Assembly (NCBI RefSeq): GCF_000485595.1
Contig: NW_014578149.1
Span: forward strand, 11,670 to 41,087
Length of the DNA stretch: 29,418 nucleotides
Origin: Priapulus caudatus
Lineage: Eukaryota; Priapulida; Priapulimorpha; Priapulimorphida; Priapulidae
Direction of reading: 5' to 3'
Part shown: piece by piece, positions 1 to 16,116 of the stretch
Layout: every line of letters begins with the position of its first letter
How positions within the stretch are numbered: the first letter of the stretch is position 1
Position numbers and translations under genes: made by a program
The notes under the pieces: model-generated
Told to the model about the DNA's origin: nothing
Seen by the model: the letters and a program-made list of their open reading frames with translations, nothing else
Database searches by the model: none

Positions 1-118
1 GCTACTGCTGCTGCTGCTACAGCTGCTACTGCTGCTGCTGCTACTATTGTTACTGTGCTGCTACTGCTACTGTGCTGCTACTGTGCTCCTACTGTTGCTA
101 CCGCTGCTAGCAGGCCTG
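1..118. repeat. GCT/ACT trinucleotide repeat
   Basis: This is an imperfect run of GCT, ACT and GTG-CTG triplets. The reading frame through it (47-346) is leucine-, cysteine- and tyrosine-rich only because of the repeat. After 118 the composition changes to ordinary GC-rich DNA. I do not read it as a gene. Confidence 0.85.
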
Positions 119-2210
119 CACGTAATCAACGGTAATCAGCCAGCCGGGCTGCCGTGGTTCGGCGCCCGCCGCGGCCTCACATCAGCTGCCGATCAGCGGA
201 AACGCCGCCGAGGCAGAAAACCTTTTTCCAGAGCGCTGCGGGAGCGCGGGGGACGTCGGCATCCCGGAGATCTGCTCGTGGGTGTCCGACGGGCTGCGTC
301 TATCAGTGAGGGTGAGGAGTATCACCAATCAGGCAGAGAGCAATGAGGAACTTGCCTCGTAGACTATCCGGTATCGCATCGACACCGACACCGACGCCGA
401 CACACCCACACACGCACGCAGATGCCGTGAGAAGAGAGGAGGCGGCGGTCACATCTGCTTTACCACGGGATAATGTGGATGGGTAGATGCGCACTTGCGC
501 GTACATGCAGCTGGTGGCTGCGCACACCTAGCAGGGGCCAAAACATGTGTGATCGCCATTCAGCAACAAATGCTAGGTCACAGTCTCCTGTGCGTAACTC
601 TCTCTCAACACGGGGCGAATATCGAGAACAAAACACGATGTTAGCCCTACTTTCCGAGGTGAAGTGTTCTGTTAACCACCGATGTCTAATGGTGGGCCGT
701 TATTCAAAATTAAGGGTCGGTGATGACCGATAAATTATTGATGACCGACCAGTAATCGATGAAGTTTTAGCCGGTTTGCTTCGCTCTAGAATGCGTCTTT
801 CTCACCGAGCTGAATATAGTAGCATCATTATATATACAGCTCAGTGGTCTTTTTACACGCTGTTGCACGCCGGACGCTGCAGTCTACTGACCGCTGTGAC
901 GTCACGCCTCGACCACGGCAGTGAGCACTAGGGTCCCTAGTGAGCACCACGCTACCAGCAACATCCACGAGTTATGTGCGTGCGTGCGTGCATGCTGCTA
1001 TGGGCGTGCGTGCGGCTCTACTCGTGCGCGCATCGATGCCTGCATTCTACGGGGGTGGGTGTGCCCTACGTGACTCACGGGCATTTAACAAACAATAATG
1101 GTAGGGTCTGTAGGCGATATAGCTGACGTTTTGTGCGCTCACAATTCAATAATATACCGTAAAAGTTATGTACGTCCGCGTTGAGTGCTAAAACGCAGTA
1201 ACCGACGGGAGTTTTGCGCCCAACATGACCGACAGAAAAAGTCCACTGACTATACCACACAACGACGTACACACAGGAAGCAGTATATACGTGCATTCTA
1301 TTATTTGCCCATTGCCATTGGTTGGGGGAAGGGCTTTTAACAAAGACAACGAGCTGAACGCTTGTGCAATGCACAGCGCCATTACAGGCGCGTTGCACGC
1401 AGCGCGAGCGTTAACCCCCCGAAGCTAGCAGTCACAGCACTCATGCCACAGCCCGCCATCGAACGCGTTACCGTGCCTTATTACAGCCGGCGGGGAAAAA
1501 TGATATGGCGTTACAACAACAACAACAACATGAGTATACGTGACCGGATACGCACAGACTGTACCGCGGCACCTATGCTGTTGCTGCTGCTATGGCGACG
1601 TGATGGGAATGGTGGTTAGCTGGGCTGCCTCTAGTTCTAGAACTATAGCCTATGGAGCTAACTACAGAACTATGCCAGTGGCAGAGCGAAGGGCTATAGT
1701 TCTAGAGCTAGGCTGCCTCATAGCGTTCCTTTCTCTGCTGACGACTGACGCTAGATGACACGAATGCATTAAATTGTGGTAATAAATTGAACAGCGTTGA
1801 AGCAGAATTATTAGGCGAGATATAGCGTATATAAATATAATTTGATTCAAATTGGGAGTATATACATAATTCGCGTTTATTTACTATAATTGTATTAGTG
1901 GAACAGCCAGAGTGCTGGTGGCACGAATGTGTGATGTACTATTCTCTATAGAAAATACATTTCGCAATTTATTCTCAATATATAATAATAATAATAATAT
2001 GTGGCAATTGATTCTCCGAGCTTATATAGCTGACCGCCGGCCCCATGCATATCCCAGGCTGCAGTAAAACAATTTCCATCCATAACCTTGCTTTGTGTTC
2101 GCCGATCAATGTTAGTGACGGGAAGGTACGGCCGTAGGTTCGCTACGCGCTCTCTCACACTGTCTCCGCCAACATGTGCGTTGAGTCTGTCTCTCCGGAC
2201 CACGCTCGTT
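119..2210. other. No supported gene; one imperfect inverted repeat
   Basis: All open frames here are short, overlap one another and have no recognisable domain. One structure stands out: arms at 1632-1650 and 1692-1710 are inverted copies (TAGTTCTAGAACTATAGCC against its near-reverse complement, one mismatch in 19), enclosing about 41 bp. It could be a remnant of a small foldback element. A short CAA run lies at 1513-1530 and an AAT run at 1983-2000. Confidence 0.6.
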
Positions 2211-2211
2211 C

Positions 2212-2228
2212 TCTCTCTATCTCTTTTC

Positions 2229-2271
<43 letters not shown>

Positions 2272-2292
2272 CTCTCTCTCTCTCCCTCCCAC

Positions 2293-2354
<62 letters not shown>

Positions 2355-2406
2355 ATAACGACATCAGACACACACACACACCCACACACACACACACACA
2401 CACACA

Positions 2407-2501
<95 letters not shown>

Positions 2502-2560
2502 ATCTCTATATCTCTCTCTCTTTCTCTCTCATAGACACACACACACAGACGCACTCTCTC
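2212..2560. repeat. Compound CT/CA microsatellite
   Basis: A long CT array (about 2220-2352) is followed by a CA block (about 2368-2408) and a second CT array (about 2409-2530) that decays into CTATCT and TTCTCT units. The reading frames through it on both strands (Ser-Leu on +, Arg-Glu on -) come from the repeat and are not genes. Confidence 0.97.
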
Positions 2561-3900
2561 TCTCTGGCATGGATCGATACCAATTCTGAGCCAACTGAAG
2601 CTGACGCGTGTGGCGCATCTTATAGACATTAAGCTCAGCACTTAGGTCAAATAATGTGGGGCAGTCAAGTAGGTGTCTGTGTGTGTGCGTGCGTGCATAC
2701 GGGCGTGCACGTGGTGGCAAGAATGATCCTGATAAGGGTGTGACGGGGAGCAAGAAAGGCGGGCGCCACACCCCATGGCATCTCGTTCGCATTCCTCGGA
2801 CTATAGCATCAGTCGCAAATCCTCTTACGTTTGCGAGAAATTTATTTAATTAGTTTATTTAATGAAATCGGGGCAATCTATGCGACAAGTGATCGCACCC
2901 ATAGCAGGCGAGCGCGCAAGACGGTACCGTCTGCAAGGGGAAAGGTCTCAGCTATTCGCTGCCAGCCGACTGATGATTCTCTAATACATCCATAAGATCG
3001 GCAGTGAATTAAAAAAAGCGTTTTTTATTCACTCCGGAGAAGATGTTTCTATCACCTACACTGTTCATTTCCACCCCGGCTGGCCCGATGTCAATCAATT
3101 ACCCGAGCAATCAACACGATAGGCGATGCGGGCGACGCACATGCACGCGCCAGAGAAGCTGCGTGTATCGTTACCCCGCGCTACACTTCCCACGACTGCT
3201 GTACCACGCAGCAACCAGCAGCATGCTATATAGATAGATACAGAGCAGACGGGCCGTCACCCCTTACTTAGTACCCCTGCCTGAAGAGAAAGCGTTGAAC
3301 GCGGTCTCGATATATTATGACCGACTACGTACACGCGCTTCCGCAGACACGCACCGGGATGCACATTCAAAAAAATGTGCCCTGGACATCCGAGTCTCGT
3401 CACCATGGTTACGAGAAGATATTAGTATAGCGCGCGCGAGACTTTGTATTCTACGGGTGCGCGATTACGTGCACTGAATGAATCCTCGTTGTTTGGCGGC
3501 GTTCGCGTTATCACCTTTGCATTCATTCTACACGCGACAGCGCGTACTGACTCTTACTACCCGGTAGAAATACACTACACCAGTGCTCCAATCGTGTGCA
3601 AAATATTGATGTATTAAACTAAATGAGCATGCACAACAGGAAACCCGATTGATCACCAGTGAATGGGAAAATAGCCTGTACACCACTACCTGGAGATACG
3701 GCGCTGCCAAGCTCCCGCTCTCGTGTGCACGCTCTCTAATGAGCCGAGCCGACCTATTCGCAGGGATGCATTATCAAGCCTGCTGCATCATTAGCTCTGA
3801 TGTTTACATGTATGTACTTGTCCTGAGGACATGCAGTCTGATGCAGACACCTGCTTATTAACACGTTGTATCTTTACCTCACAAAATTTCGACGCCATTG
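2561..3900. other. No supported gene
   Basis: Mixed-composition DNA with short GTGC/GTGT runs near 2676-2712. Open frames are under 75 codons and look like no family I know. Nothing functional is evident. Confidence 0.5.
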
Positions 3901-3905
3901 CGCTC

Positions 3906-3947
3906 TTACACGCGCACGCACGCACGCACGCACGCACACACGCACGC

Positions 3948-4008
<61 letters not shown>

Positions 4009-4245
4009 CGCACACAGTCACACGCTCTCTCTCTCTCTCTCTCGCTCTCGCTCTCTTACACACACACTTACACACACACACACACACACACACTTACTCT
4101 TACACTTACACTTACACTTACACACACACACACACACACACACACACTTACTCTTACACTTACACTTACACTTACACACACACACACACACACCTACTCT
4201 TATTCACACACACGTACACACACATGCACGCGCACGCACACACGC
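3906..4245. repeat. CA-rich array with a higher-order unit
   Basis: The array starts with CGCA units, passes into pure CA, then a short CT block (4025-4055). It then shows a higher-order pattern: a CA run followed by ACTTACTCTTACACTTACAC is repeated near 4091 and 4146, giving a period of about 55 bp. The proline/threonine/histidine-like frames across it are repeat artefacts. Confidence 0.95.
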
Positions 4246-5955
4246 TCAGTTTCAAAGAAGAATTTATATGCACATAATCCAATCGAATTATTTAGTGCAC
4301 TTGCAGTTGCACGCGCAACTAAATAATTTAGATTTATCTCGAAACACAATATATGTTTATCAAGCAGTCGTAGCGTGATAGGGAAAAAAAGCTCTCAAAT
4401 AGAAGTGAAATTTCATACACTTGCGCATAAATTGCACGTATTCGCGCAGCAGCTATCAAAATGCTAATGGGTGACAAGCCAGACTAACAAAGCATGTGCT
4501 CTCGTTTATCATGCATTATTCCATGCAGCACACAGTTCATCTTGCTTTTCTTGCTCTCCCATCGCTTAGTCAACCAGGTTCCTCTGGGCGCAATGCTGTC
4601 ATTGATTACTTTGCAGAATATCATGATAGCCACTCCAGGGAAAGCTTATATAGGGGAGATCTCATGGCTTCTTGTTATTAATTAACGAATTCGAAATGCA
4701 CACAAACATTTTCTCATGGGTGAATTTGAAGAGAAGGCTCCATGGACACATTTAGTTACGGGTACAAACGCGTGCATGTATATCTGCCTATAGACGCACG
4801 AATGCATGCACGCATCCACGCACAGATTACCTAGTTGTCTGGGCTAATAGCTTGTCTACATAGTTATGGTTGCCGAGGCAGAAACATTCTCGAGAAAGTA
4901 CCTACAGAGACACAGCATGAGCCAGATATAGTAAGACATGCTATATGCCTTCAGGCACCAAACAATAGTGACAGAGGTGCACAAATTACTGCTTTGCCAG
5001 GTGCTGGACAATGGCCAACCCATTCTCCACTTTCTATTCAGGAACTTAAGTGTGAACCATTTGGCAATCTCATGTAAATGACAGCAAGTAGAAGAATGTT
5101 CAGTGAAACATGACGGTACAGTCATTGCGAAGGTATTCTGTCTCACAAGGGTGGCTTGGGTGGAACTTGAGTGCAATCAACACATTTACATGTACATGAC
5201 TGAGTATAAGAATAAGAGCTCTGTAAACAAACTCGCAATTTCTTCTGGTATAAGTAAAAAGGACAAGAACAGATCCAACACCCATGGAATGTCTGGGTGG
5301 CTAACTAGCTCTGCTGGGGTTTTAAGTTAACCCACCCTACCAACCCACACACCTACTCACCTGGGGCAAATATTACTCAATTCTTACACTGCATGCCGCC
5401 TGCATGACGGGGTGCCAAGCCAACAAATTGGTAACAGCATGTGAGAGAATACCCCTAGACAATTTAATTAAGTTACCTTGTGTAACCTACGACGTGCACA
5501 AGGCAATACAATTTACGTTGTACTATTATTAATTATGATTATTATTATATAATTAATATTCCAATTAATAGAATGTTAAGCCACAGATATATACGCAAAC
5601 ATTATACAGCATGTGGTCAATTATACAAGCTATCTCAGGAATATGACGATTAATATTATTTATAATCATTGCAAAATGTTATCATAAACTCAGTAAAGAG
5701 TAATAAACAATCTACGACTCCTGCGACACGAACACAAAGACAGAGAAACGTAGCAACATTACTACGCTACTACATATACTGTACATACTATACATACATA
5801 CATACATACATACTATACATACACTGTATATGTTTCACTGACTGCATGAGTATTCAGTTTATTATTACTTTTTTTCCGTCAATGTCACTTAACACACTAT
5901 TCAATATAAATCATCTGCACTAACCACATAAACAAATCCATCTGCAATCACTTAC
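4246..5955. other. Probable first intron of the tweety-like gene; no exon recognised
   Basis: If the exon ending at 5956 continues leftward on the minus strand, this stretch is its first intron, at least in part. I searched the minus frames for the expected membrane segments and cysteine-rich second exon and found none. Two plus-strand open frames (4496-4681 and 4835-5077) have fairly protein-like composition but match nothing I recognise. A TACA/CATA run lies near 5785-5825. Confidence 0.4.
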
Positions 5956-6108
5956 CTGTGTATACGATTCATTTCCCGGGTCAAAAGTAGAATTTATTGG
6001 CTGGAAGCTGAAATCGAAATGCGGGAACTTGTGGAAGAATTCAACGACCCACGACCTTTCGTAGTTGAGCATAGTTAAACTTAAGATTTCCGCTTCTTCC
6101 GCTGCCAT
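5956..6108 (-). CDS. TTYH: Tweety homologue, first coding exon only (51 codons)
   Basis: The exon starts at the ATG at 6108-6106 and ends in CAG at 5956, followed by a consensus donor GTAAGT. The 51 residues read as a short acidic start, then YERSWVVEFFHKFPHFDFSF and QPINSTFDPGNESYTQ. This matches the extracellular N-terminus of tweety (TTYH) proteins, which have an aromatic W-V-x-x-H-x-x-P-H-F/V-[DN] stretch, an x-F-x-P-x-x-x-x-Y-Q boundary, then the first membrane helix. Tweety proteins are multi-pass plasma-membrane proteins linked to volume-regulated anion conductance and lipid handling. The exon ends in phase 0 just before the expected first membrane segment. The remaining exons are not visible and should lie leftward, perhaps beyond the window. 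A GTG at 6126 would extend the frame by six codons, but the ATG is the natural start. The identification rests on one exon. Confidence 0.72.
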
Positions 6109-6126
6109 TCCCGAAACGTTGTACAC

Positions 6127-6596
6127 TTATATCACCGCCAAGTTTGCAAACACGTTTATATAAAATGACCTAAGCGGTTTATGTGGCAGAACAAACGGAG
6201 AGCAACAACCTAACGATCCAACTCCGTCGCCATGTTTCGCGCTCGCGCTCGCGCTTATACGCGATTTTGCGAGACGACAATCTCGGTTAGTATTTACCTA
6301 TAGTCTGGCTCCCTGACTTATGCTGCTGGTAGGCTAGTGCGTGAAATAATTTATCAGATGCCATCTGCAGAGTATGTCCGATGTTTACACGCGACAGGAT
6401 CACAAGTGATACTAGTAGTAGTAGTACCCAGAGTACGTATGTTATATTATATATGATATGCGTGCTCTGGTGATAGCTAACATTACTCCAAACTCCGAAG
6501 TACGTCGATGAGTCTAGGCACTGAGCAGTGAGAAGTAGGGGTGTATAGTGCAGTTCCAATAAAATAAAAACGCGTTAGCCCACACAACCAGCTGCA
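6127..6596. promoter_or_regulatory. Shared promoter region between divergent tweety and CRYM genes
   Basis: About 470 bp separate the two divergent start codons, so both promoters must lie here or overlap. The part next to the tweety exon holds a GC-rich CGCGCTCGCGCTCGCGC block (6238-6254), while the CRYM side is AT-richer with a TAG/TAC run (6412-6426) and TATA-like runs near 6440-6455. The CRYM start context is AGCTGCAATGG, with G at +4. This is inferred from gene positions; no specific factor site is certain. Confidence 0.55.
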
Positions 6597-11985
<5,389 letters not shown>

Positions 11986-12486
11986 GGTTTCAGAATTCCG
12001 GCACTTCCCACAATGAACCAGAGTCCAGGTTTCATAAAAACCGTCGAAAGCTCGCATACTTTTTGCACTACCATAGTTTCTATTGCTGTGCTCTTATACT
12101 CAATCACGGGAGAATTTGTGAGTAGAGAAGGTTTAGCAGAACCACTAATTGTTATCTTTATATTGATCTTGATTTAAATACAGTGTCGACCTCGGTTTAG
12201 TTTTCACACTGTCTAATATCACTTGCTATCAATGCTGTGCGCCACTGTTTGTGCTGCTTTTACGAAGTATTGCGAATCCAGTTTTCACCTGCATGCAGTG
12301 AAGGTAGCAGACTGAGAGCGTTTTTTATTCACCTTTAATTATGCAATAGCTATTAAACTGTAATGCCCTCAAATTCTATTCCTCTTGAGCTATAATGCTA
12401 ATTATATTATCTCATCATGTAGTAATGAGTAATAATGGTTCATTAGTGGTTTGGTGAGTTCGTTACTTATTCAACGTTGTGTTTAT

Positions 12487-12492
12487 AATAAA
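12487..12492 (+). terminator. Candidate poly(A) signal of CRYM
   Basis: AATAAA lies about 500 bp after the CRYM stop codon and is the first canonical hexamer I noticed there. It is followed by T-rich and GT-containing sequence. Use of the site is inferred. Confidence 0.4.
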
Positions 12493-13296
12493 TGATTATC
12501 ATTCTAAAAATAATATTCTAGTTAGGCTCAATACATTTCGGCAGTTATCACAATAATTAATGCCATGGTATTTTACCAGCCAAGGCGATGACTGCATTAT
12601 GTTAGTCGGTTTTATTGTTACGTAAAGTAAACCTGTGATGTGATTAAAGGTACTAAGGTACACTGGGTGCTAGCAAAAGCCATATAATTATTTCTATGAT
12701 TGTTTAAAAAATATGATGACGATACATTCTTTGTCTTGGTTATGTGTTCAGTGATTCTTTTATTTTATGGAAAAATTATATGACTTGTCATCAGTGGTAG
12801 TGTTGTAGGGATTAGAGTGCTTCAAAATACATGAAAAATGCACTCCGACGTTTACTCTAGTCGGTCACCGTTGAATGCCAAGAGAAGTTTCTTCGGTCGT
12901 TCTTATACATTCAAAGTGGAGCCGGGTGGACTGAAAGCACGTGCACGTGTAATCAAATGAAGTTATGACTTTATTGACTTATAATGCAATCAGTGGCATC
13001 CTATTTGATCAAATATCGATATTAATCCAAATATCATTTGTGTAGGCTGTGACAGTGAAAGCACAATCAGGTGATATTTTCTGTATCACTGAAAATTGGT
13101 AGATTTTCCCATCTCACCCAGACTAAATGTTTTTGTTATTATTCTCATATCATAATCTTCTATAATTCTGTGGAGATTGCAGTCATATGTGATTTATACA
13201 TTTTCTCGTCTATTACGCTTGCTGATTATCAAGACATTTCCTTAATTGCTAGTTTGCTACCCTTGCAATGATATATCTACTTTTTTGTATTTACAG
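12493..13296. other. Intergenic stretch, nothing recognised
   Basis: AT-rich DNA between the end of CRYM and the integrase-core exon. Only the polypyrimidine tract and TTTACAG acceptor at 13283-13296 have an evident role. Confidence 0.5.
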
Positions 13297-13892
13297 CTTG
13301 TGCGGAACCACAACAGCATCCCATACCATAGCATCCCATACTACGGACACAAACTGCACATGGACCAGAATGAGAAGCTGGTCATGTTTGGGGTCACCCA
13401 CGTAATTGCTGTTGATGGCTACAGCAGCAGAATTGTCAAGCATGCCACAATGCCCATCAAGAACAATCTCACAATTTATGACAATGTTCTCAGGTATGAA
13501 ATAGAAATTTGTACATTTGAAGATTGTTTATGATAAATAACATGGAGTGTCGGTATCACATGGAAAGTCTATCACATGGAGAGTCTGTATCACACGGAGA
13601 GTTCGTATCACATGGAGAGTCTGTATCACATGGAGGGTCCGTATCACATGGACTAAAATGAAGATTTAAAATTGGGTAAATGGGAACCAAACAATTTCTT
13701 AATTAACCTTTTTAGGTAATTGTGCTTGATCACGTTACAGGGCTGCTGTTTTGGAGGAGGGGATGTGGGACACCATTCGGGTCGACCATGGCCGAGAGAT
13801 TTTCCTTATGCATGTACACGCAGGAGAAAAACAGTGAGAAGCGCTTCAACACTTCATTGGGGCCGCCTTCATACAGTCACAATCCAAGCATG
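13297..13892 (+). pseudogene. DDE integrase-core (IS3-like) transposase gene, two exons, broken
   Basis: Exon A is 13297-13493, between acceptor TTTACAG and donor GTATGA. Exon B is 13741-13892, between acceptor GTTACAG and donor GTGAGT. The phases agree. Exon A encodes YYGHKLHMDQNEKLVMFGVT, HVIAVDGYSSRIVKHATMPI and KNNLTIYDNVLR; exon B opens AAVLEEGMWDTIRVDHGREI. This is the retroviral-integrase/IS3-type core seen in many invertebrate and fish 'integrase core' proteins. The Asp of HMDQN and the Asp of RVDHG fit the first two catalytic acids. The third (Glu) would lie in a later exon that I cannot find. Exon B hits an in-frame TGA at 13835; family-like residues continue in the next frame, then return near 13860, so it carries two frame changes (decay or sequence error). 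No N-terminal exon lies upstream on this strand; a matching HTH exon lies on the other strand at 25008-25136. Confidence 0.78.
13551..13654. repeat. Minisatellite, ~20-bp unit TATCACATGGAGAGTC
   Basis: Five to six imperfect copies of a TATCACATGGAGAGTCYG unit lie in the intron between the two integrase-core exons. Confidence 0.9.
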
Positions 13893-13897
13893 TGAGT

Positions 13898-14429
13898 CAG
13901 GGGCGGATTCAGACCGTATTTGCCGTATTGGGAAATACGGTCTAGATTTCAAAGTGCCCTTCGAAATTTTGTGCTAAAAAATACAGAAAACAATTTGATG
14001 GAATTTGGCTATATTCTTTATTTGGTTTCTTTTTCTTCTGATTCATTGACAGGACTTGAAGGAAATCAAAATTTTACATGGTAACAAAACTAGCTTTGAT
14101 ATCTGAAAAAGAAGAAAAGTGCTTGAATCGATCATTCTGCATTAATTGCTGGTATGCAAAGCGCAGGCAAAATGAAACAGAAATAAAATTCCATATGGTT
14201 TTTAGCTATTGCTGCTTGACTAAATATGTGCTCAAATGGTGCTCATTTTTGTGCCCAGGGACCTTTGAAATTTTGAAATTTCTGGGGGGAGGCCCCCCAC
14301 ACCCCCGCCATGTGCTTCCGCGCCTGACGGCGCCCACTGTGGGGTGGTGTGCCCTTTTTGGGGGATGTGCCCTTAAAATCTGGAAAAATACTGTCTAGCA
14401 GCTAAGCTTCAGCCCTGGATCCGCCCCTG
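13898..14429. mobile_element. Non-autonomous hAT-like element with 5-bp target duplication
   Basis: The left end CAGGGGCGGATTCAG and right end CTGGATCCGCCCCTG are inverted repeats. TGAGT flanks both sides directly (13893-13897 and 14430-14434). The CAG...CTG ends and the GGGGCGGAT core resemble hAT-type elements with short target duplications. The internal sequence has no transposase. It landed exactly at the GTGAGT splice donor of the integrase-core exon and duplicated it. Confidence 0.85.
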
Positions 14430-14651
14430 TGAGTTCTCATGTCATTAGATTTTTGTACCTTCTATCTGCTGTTACCACGTCATCAAATACAATTCTAATG
14501 TGAGCAACAATGAGCATGTAACGATTTTGATTGATCAGTGTCCTAAAATTTGAGACGGTAGCTGTAATCAGACCCGTCGGAGCCGCTACGGTTGGTACGG
14601 GATTGACCGTACCACTTTTCAGCCAAAAAAAAAAGAAGGGAAAAAAAGTGA

Positions 14652-14781
14652 GCGTGCACACGCAGACACAGACACAGACACAGACGCGCACACACGTGTG
14701 TGAGCGCCTACTTATGAGAACTTGGATTTATGACATCTGAATGACGATGTTAGATATTCTACCGGTATAGTGGGACACTCC

Positions 14782-14817
<36 letters not shown>

Positions 14818-14970
14818 GCGTGCGTGTGCGTGTGCGTGTGCGTGTGCGTGTGTGAGAGAGAGTGAGAGAGGTGTGTGTGTGTGTGTGTGTGTGTGCGTGT
14901 GTTTGTGTGGTGTGTGTGTGGTGTATGTGTGTGTGCTGTTAATGTGTGTTTGATGTGTGAGGAGAGAGAG

Positions 14971-15002
<32 letters not shown>

Positions 15003-15140
15003 AGAAAGAGAGCATGAGTTGGGTGTGTGAGAGAGAGAGGGAGAGGAGAGACAAGAGAGAGCAGAGATGAGCGATAGAGGAGAGTAGAGAGACGGAGAGA
15101 AGAGAATGGAGAGAGATGAAGAAGAGAGAGAGAGACAGGA
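14652..15140. repeat. Compound CA, GT and GA microsatellite
   Basis: A CAGACA run (14656-14700) precedes a long GT/GCGT array (about 14784-14940) and a GA array (about 14959-15135). Ser-Leu and Arg-Glu frames through it are artefacts. Confidence 0.95.
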
Positions 15141-15633
15141 TAGACATGCCCTGGGCGGTCTCTTCCTCTCTCTCCTCTTCTCTTTCCCCGATTCTCGCTC
15201 CGTCGTCTCTCCTGCACTCGCATCGACATACGACGAGAGATGAGAGAGCCTCTCTGGTCTGTCATCTTCTTGTCATCTCCTGTCTGTCTCTACTCTGTCT
15301 CCCCCCTGTCTCTCATCCTCAGCAGGACCTAGCCTTCCCCATGTTTTCTGATGCTGTCTTCTTCTTGCCCTCTTCTCTCTCAGATCGGAGACATCGGAGA
15401 GACCAGCAAGGACATTCCCAGAGACAGCATGTAGTCCATTGATTCATTTGTTACGAGACTCGAGTGTATTGTTCTTCTTCTGTTACTGAGACCAGTTCAG
15501 TTGACGATCCAAGAGAAAGACATCCTCGAGTCAGCTAGCAGAGATCTAGTCATTCTCGAGAGGAGAGAGGAGCACCTCTTGCGTCCACATTCCATCTCTT
15601 CGTGTGTACGCAAGTCGCGAGATCACTGTGTGA
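15141..15633. other. No supported gene
   Basis: CT- and GAGA-rich sequence grading out of the microsatellite. A frame at 15116-15442 is low-complexity at its start and matches nothing I recognise. I see no further integrase-core exon here. Confidence 0.5.
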
Positions 15634-15841
15634 GTGGATGTCCGGATGCGTAGCCTGGAGGCTAGGCGACCGGTTCTGGACGCGTAGCCACTGCGTATTC
15701 GAAAATGCATCTTTACACCTTGAACACATAACCTTCAGTCTATCGGACCTTCGGTCTATCGGACCTTCGGTCTATCGGACATTTGGTCTATCAGACCTTC
15801 GGTCTATCGGACCTTCGGTCTATCGGACCTTCGGTCTATAG
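15634..15841. repeat. Dispersed repeat T1 ending in 16-bp hairpin tandem units
   Basis: The first part (15634-15705) contains GCGTAGCCTGGAGGCTAGGC, itself a small hairpin. From about 15738 there are roughly six 16-bp units CTATCGGACCTTCGGT, each able to form GACC-TT-CGGTC-type stems. A second copy with the same order of parts is at 27666-27803, so this is a mobile or dispersed repeat and not a CRISPR array. Confidence 0.85.
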
Positions 15842-16116
15842 AGTTGTAACCGGCTGATCGTAGGCTTATCACCAGCTTAATGGAAGAACACGAACATCGA
15901 AGTGACTTTGCCTTTTTTCCATTTTGCCTTTTTTGACTTTGTCATTGTTCAGTATAATCGTACGAATGTGCACTGGTGCACAAGGAACGCTCGAGAAGTT
16001 ATCAAAATCATTATTCCACTTGTATCACTTGTGGGGGTCAGACTGCCCCTTCGAACCCCGATGGGGGTTTCACCCCCATACCCCACTGAAACCATACCAC
16101 TTTAAAATTCCTTCCG

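Noticed and set aside
1946-2641. 231-residue minus-strand frame and the 148-152 residue plus frames over the CT/CA array
   Set aside because: They consist of Arg-Glu, Ser-Leu or Thr-His dipeptides created by the microsatellite and exist in several frames at once.
3791-4378. Long frames of up to 170 codons over the CA array
   Set aside because: Low-complexity artefacts of dinucleotide repeats, with no start context or conserved domain.
4496-5330. Plus-strand frames at 4496-4681, 4835-5077 and 5103-5330 as genes
   Set aside because: Composition is protein-like in parts, but frames are short, there are no linking splice sites I trust, and no family is recognised.
1-5900. Further tweety exons on the minus strand
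   Set aside because: I looked for membrane segments and a cysteine-rich second exon after the phase-0 donor at 5956 and found none.
15645-15700. tRNA-like promoter boxes (TAGCCTGGAGG and GGTTCTGGAC)
   Set aside because: The boxes are too close together and no cloverleaf can be drawn, so neither a tRNA nor a tRNA-derived SINE is supported.
15738-15838. Regular 16-bp repeats that could be mistaken for a CRISPR array
   Set aside because: The units are contiguous with no spacers, the genome is animal, and a second copy shows it is a dispersed repeat.
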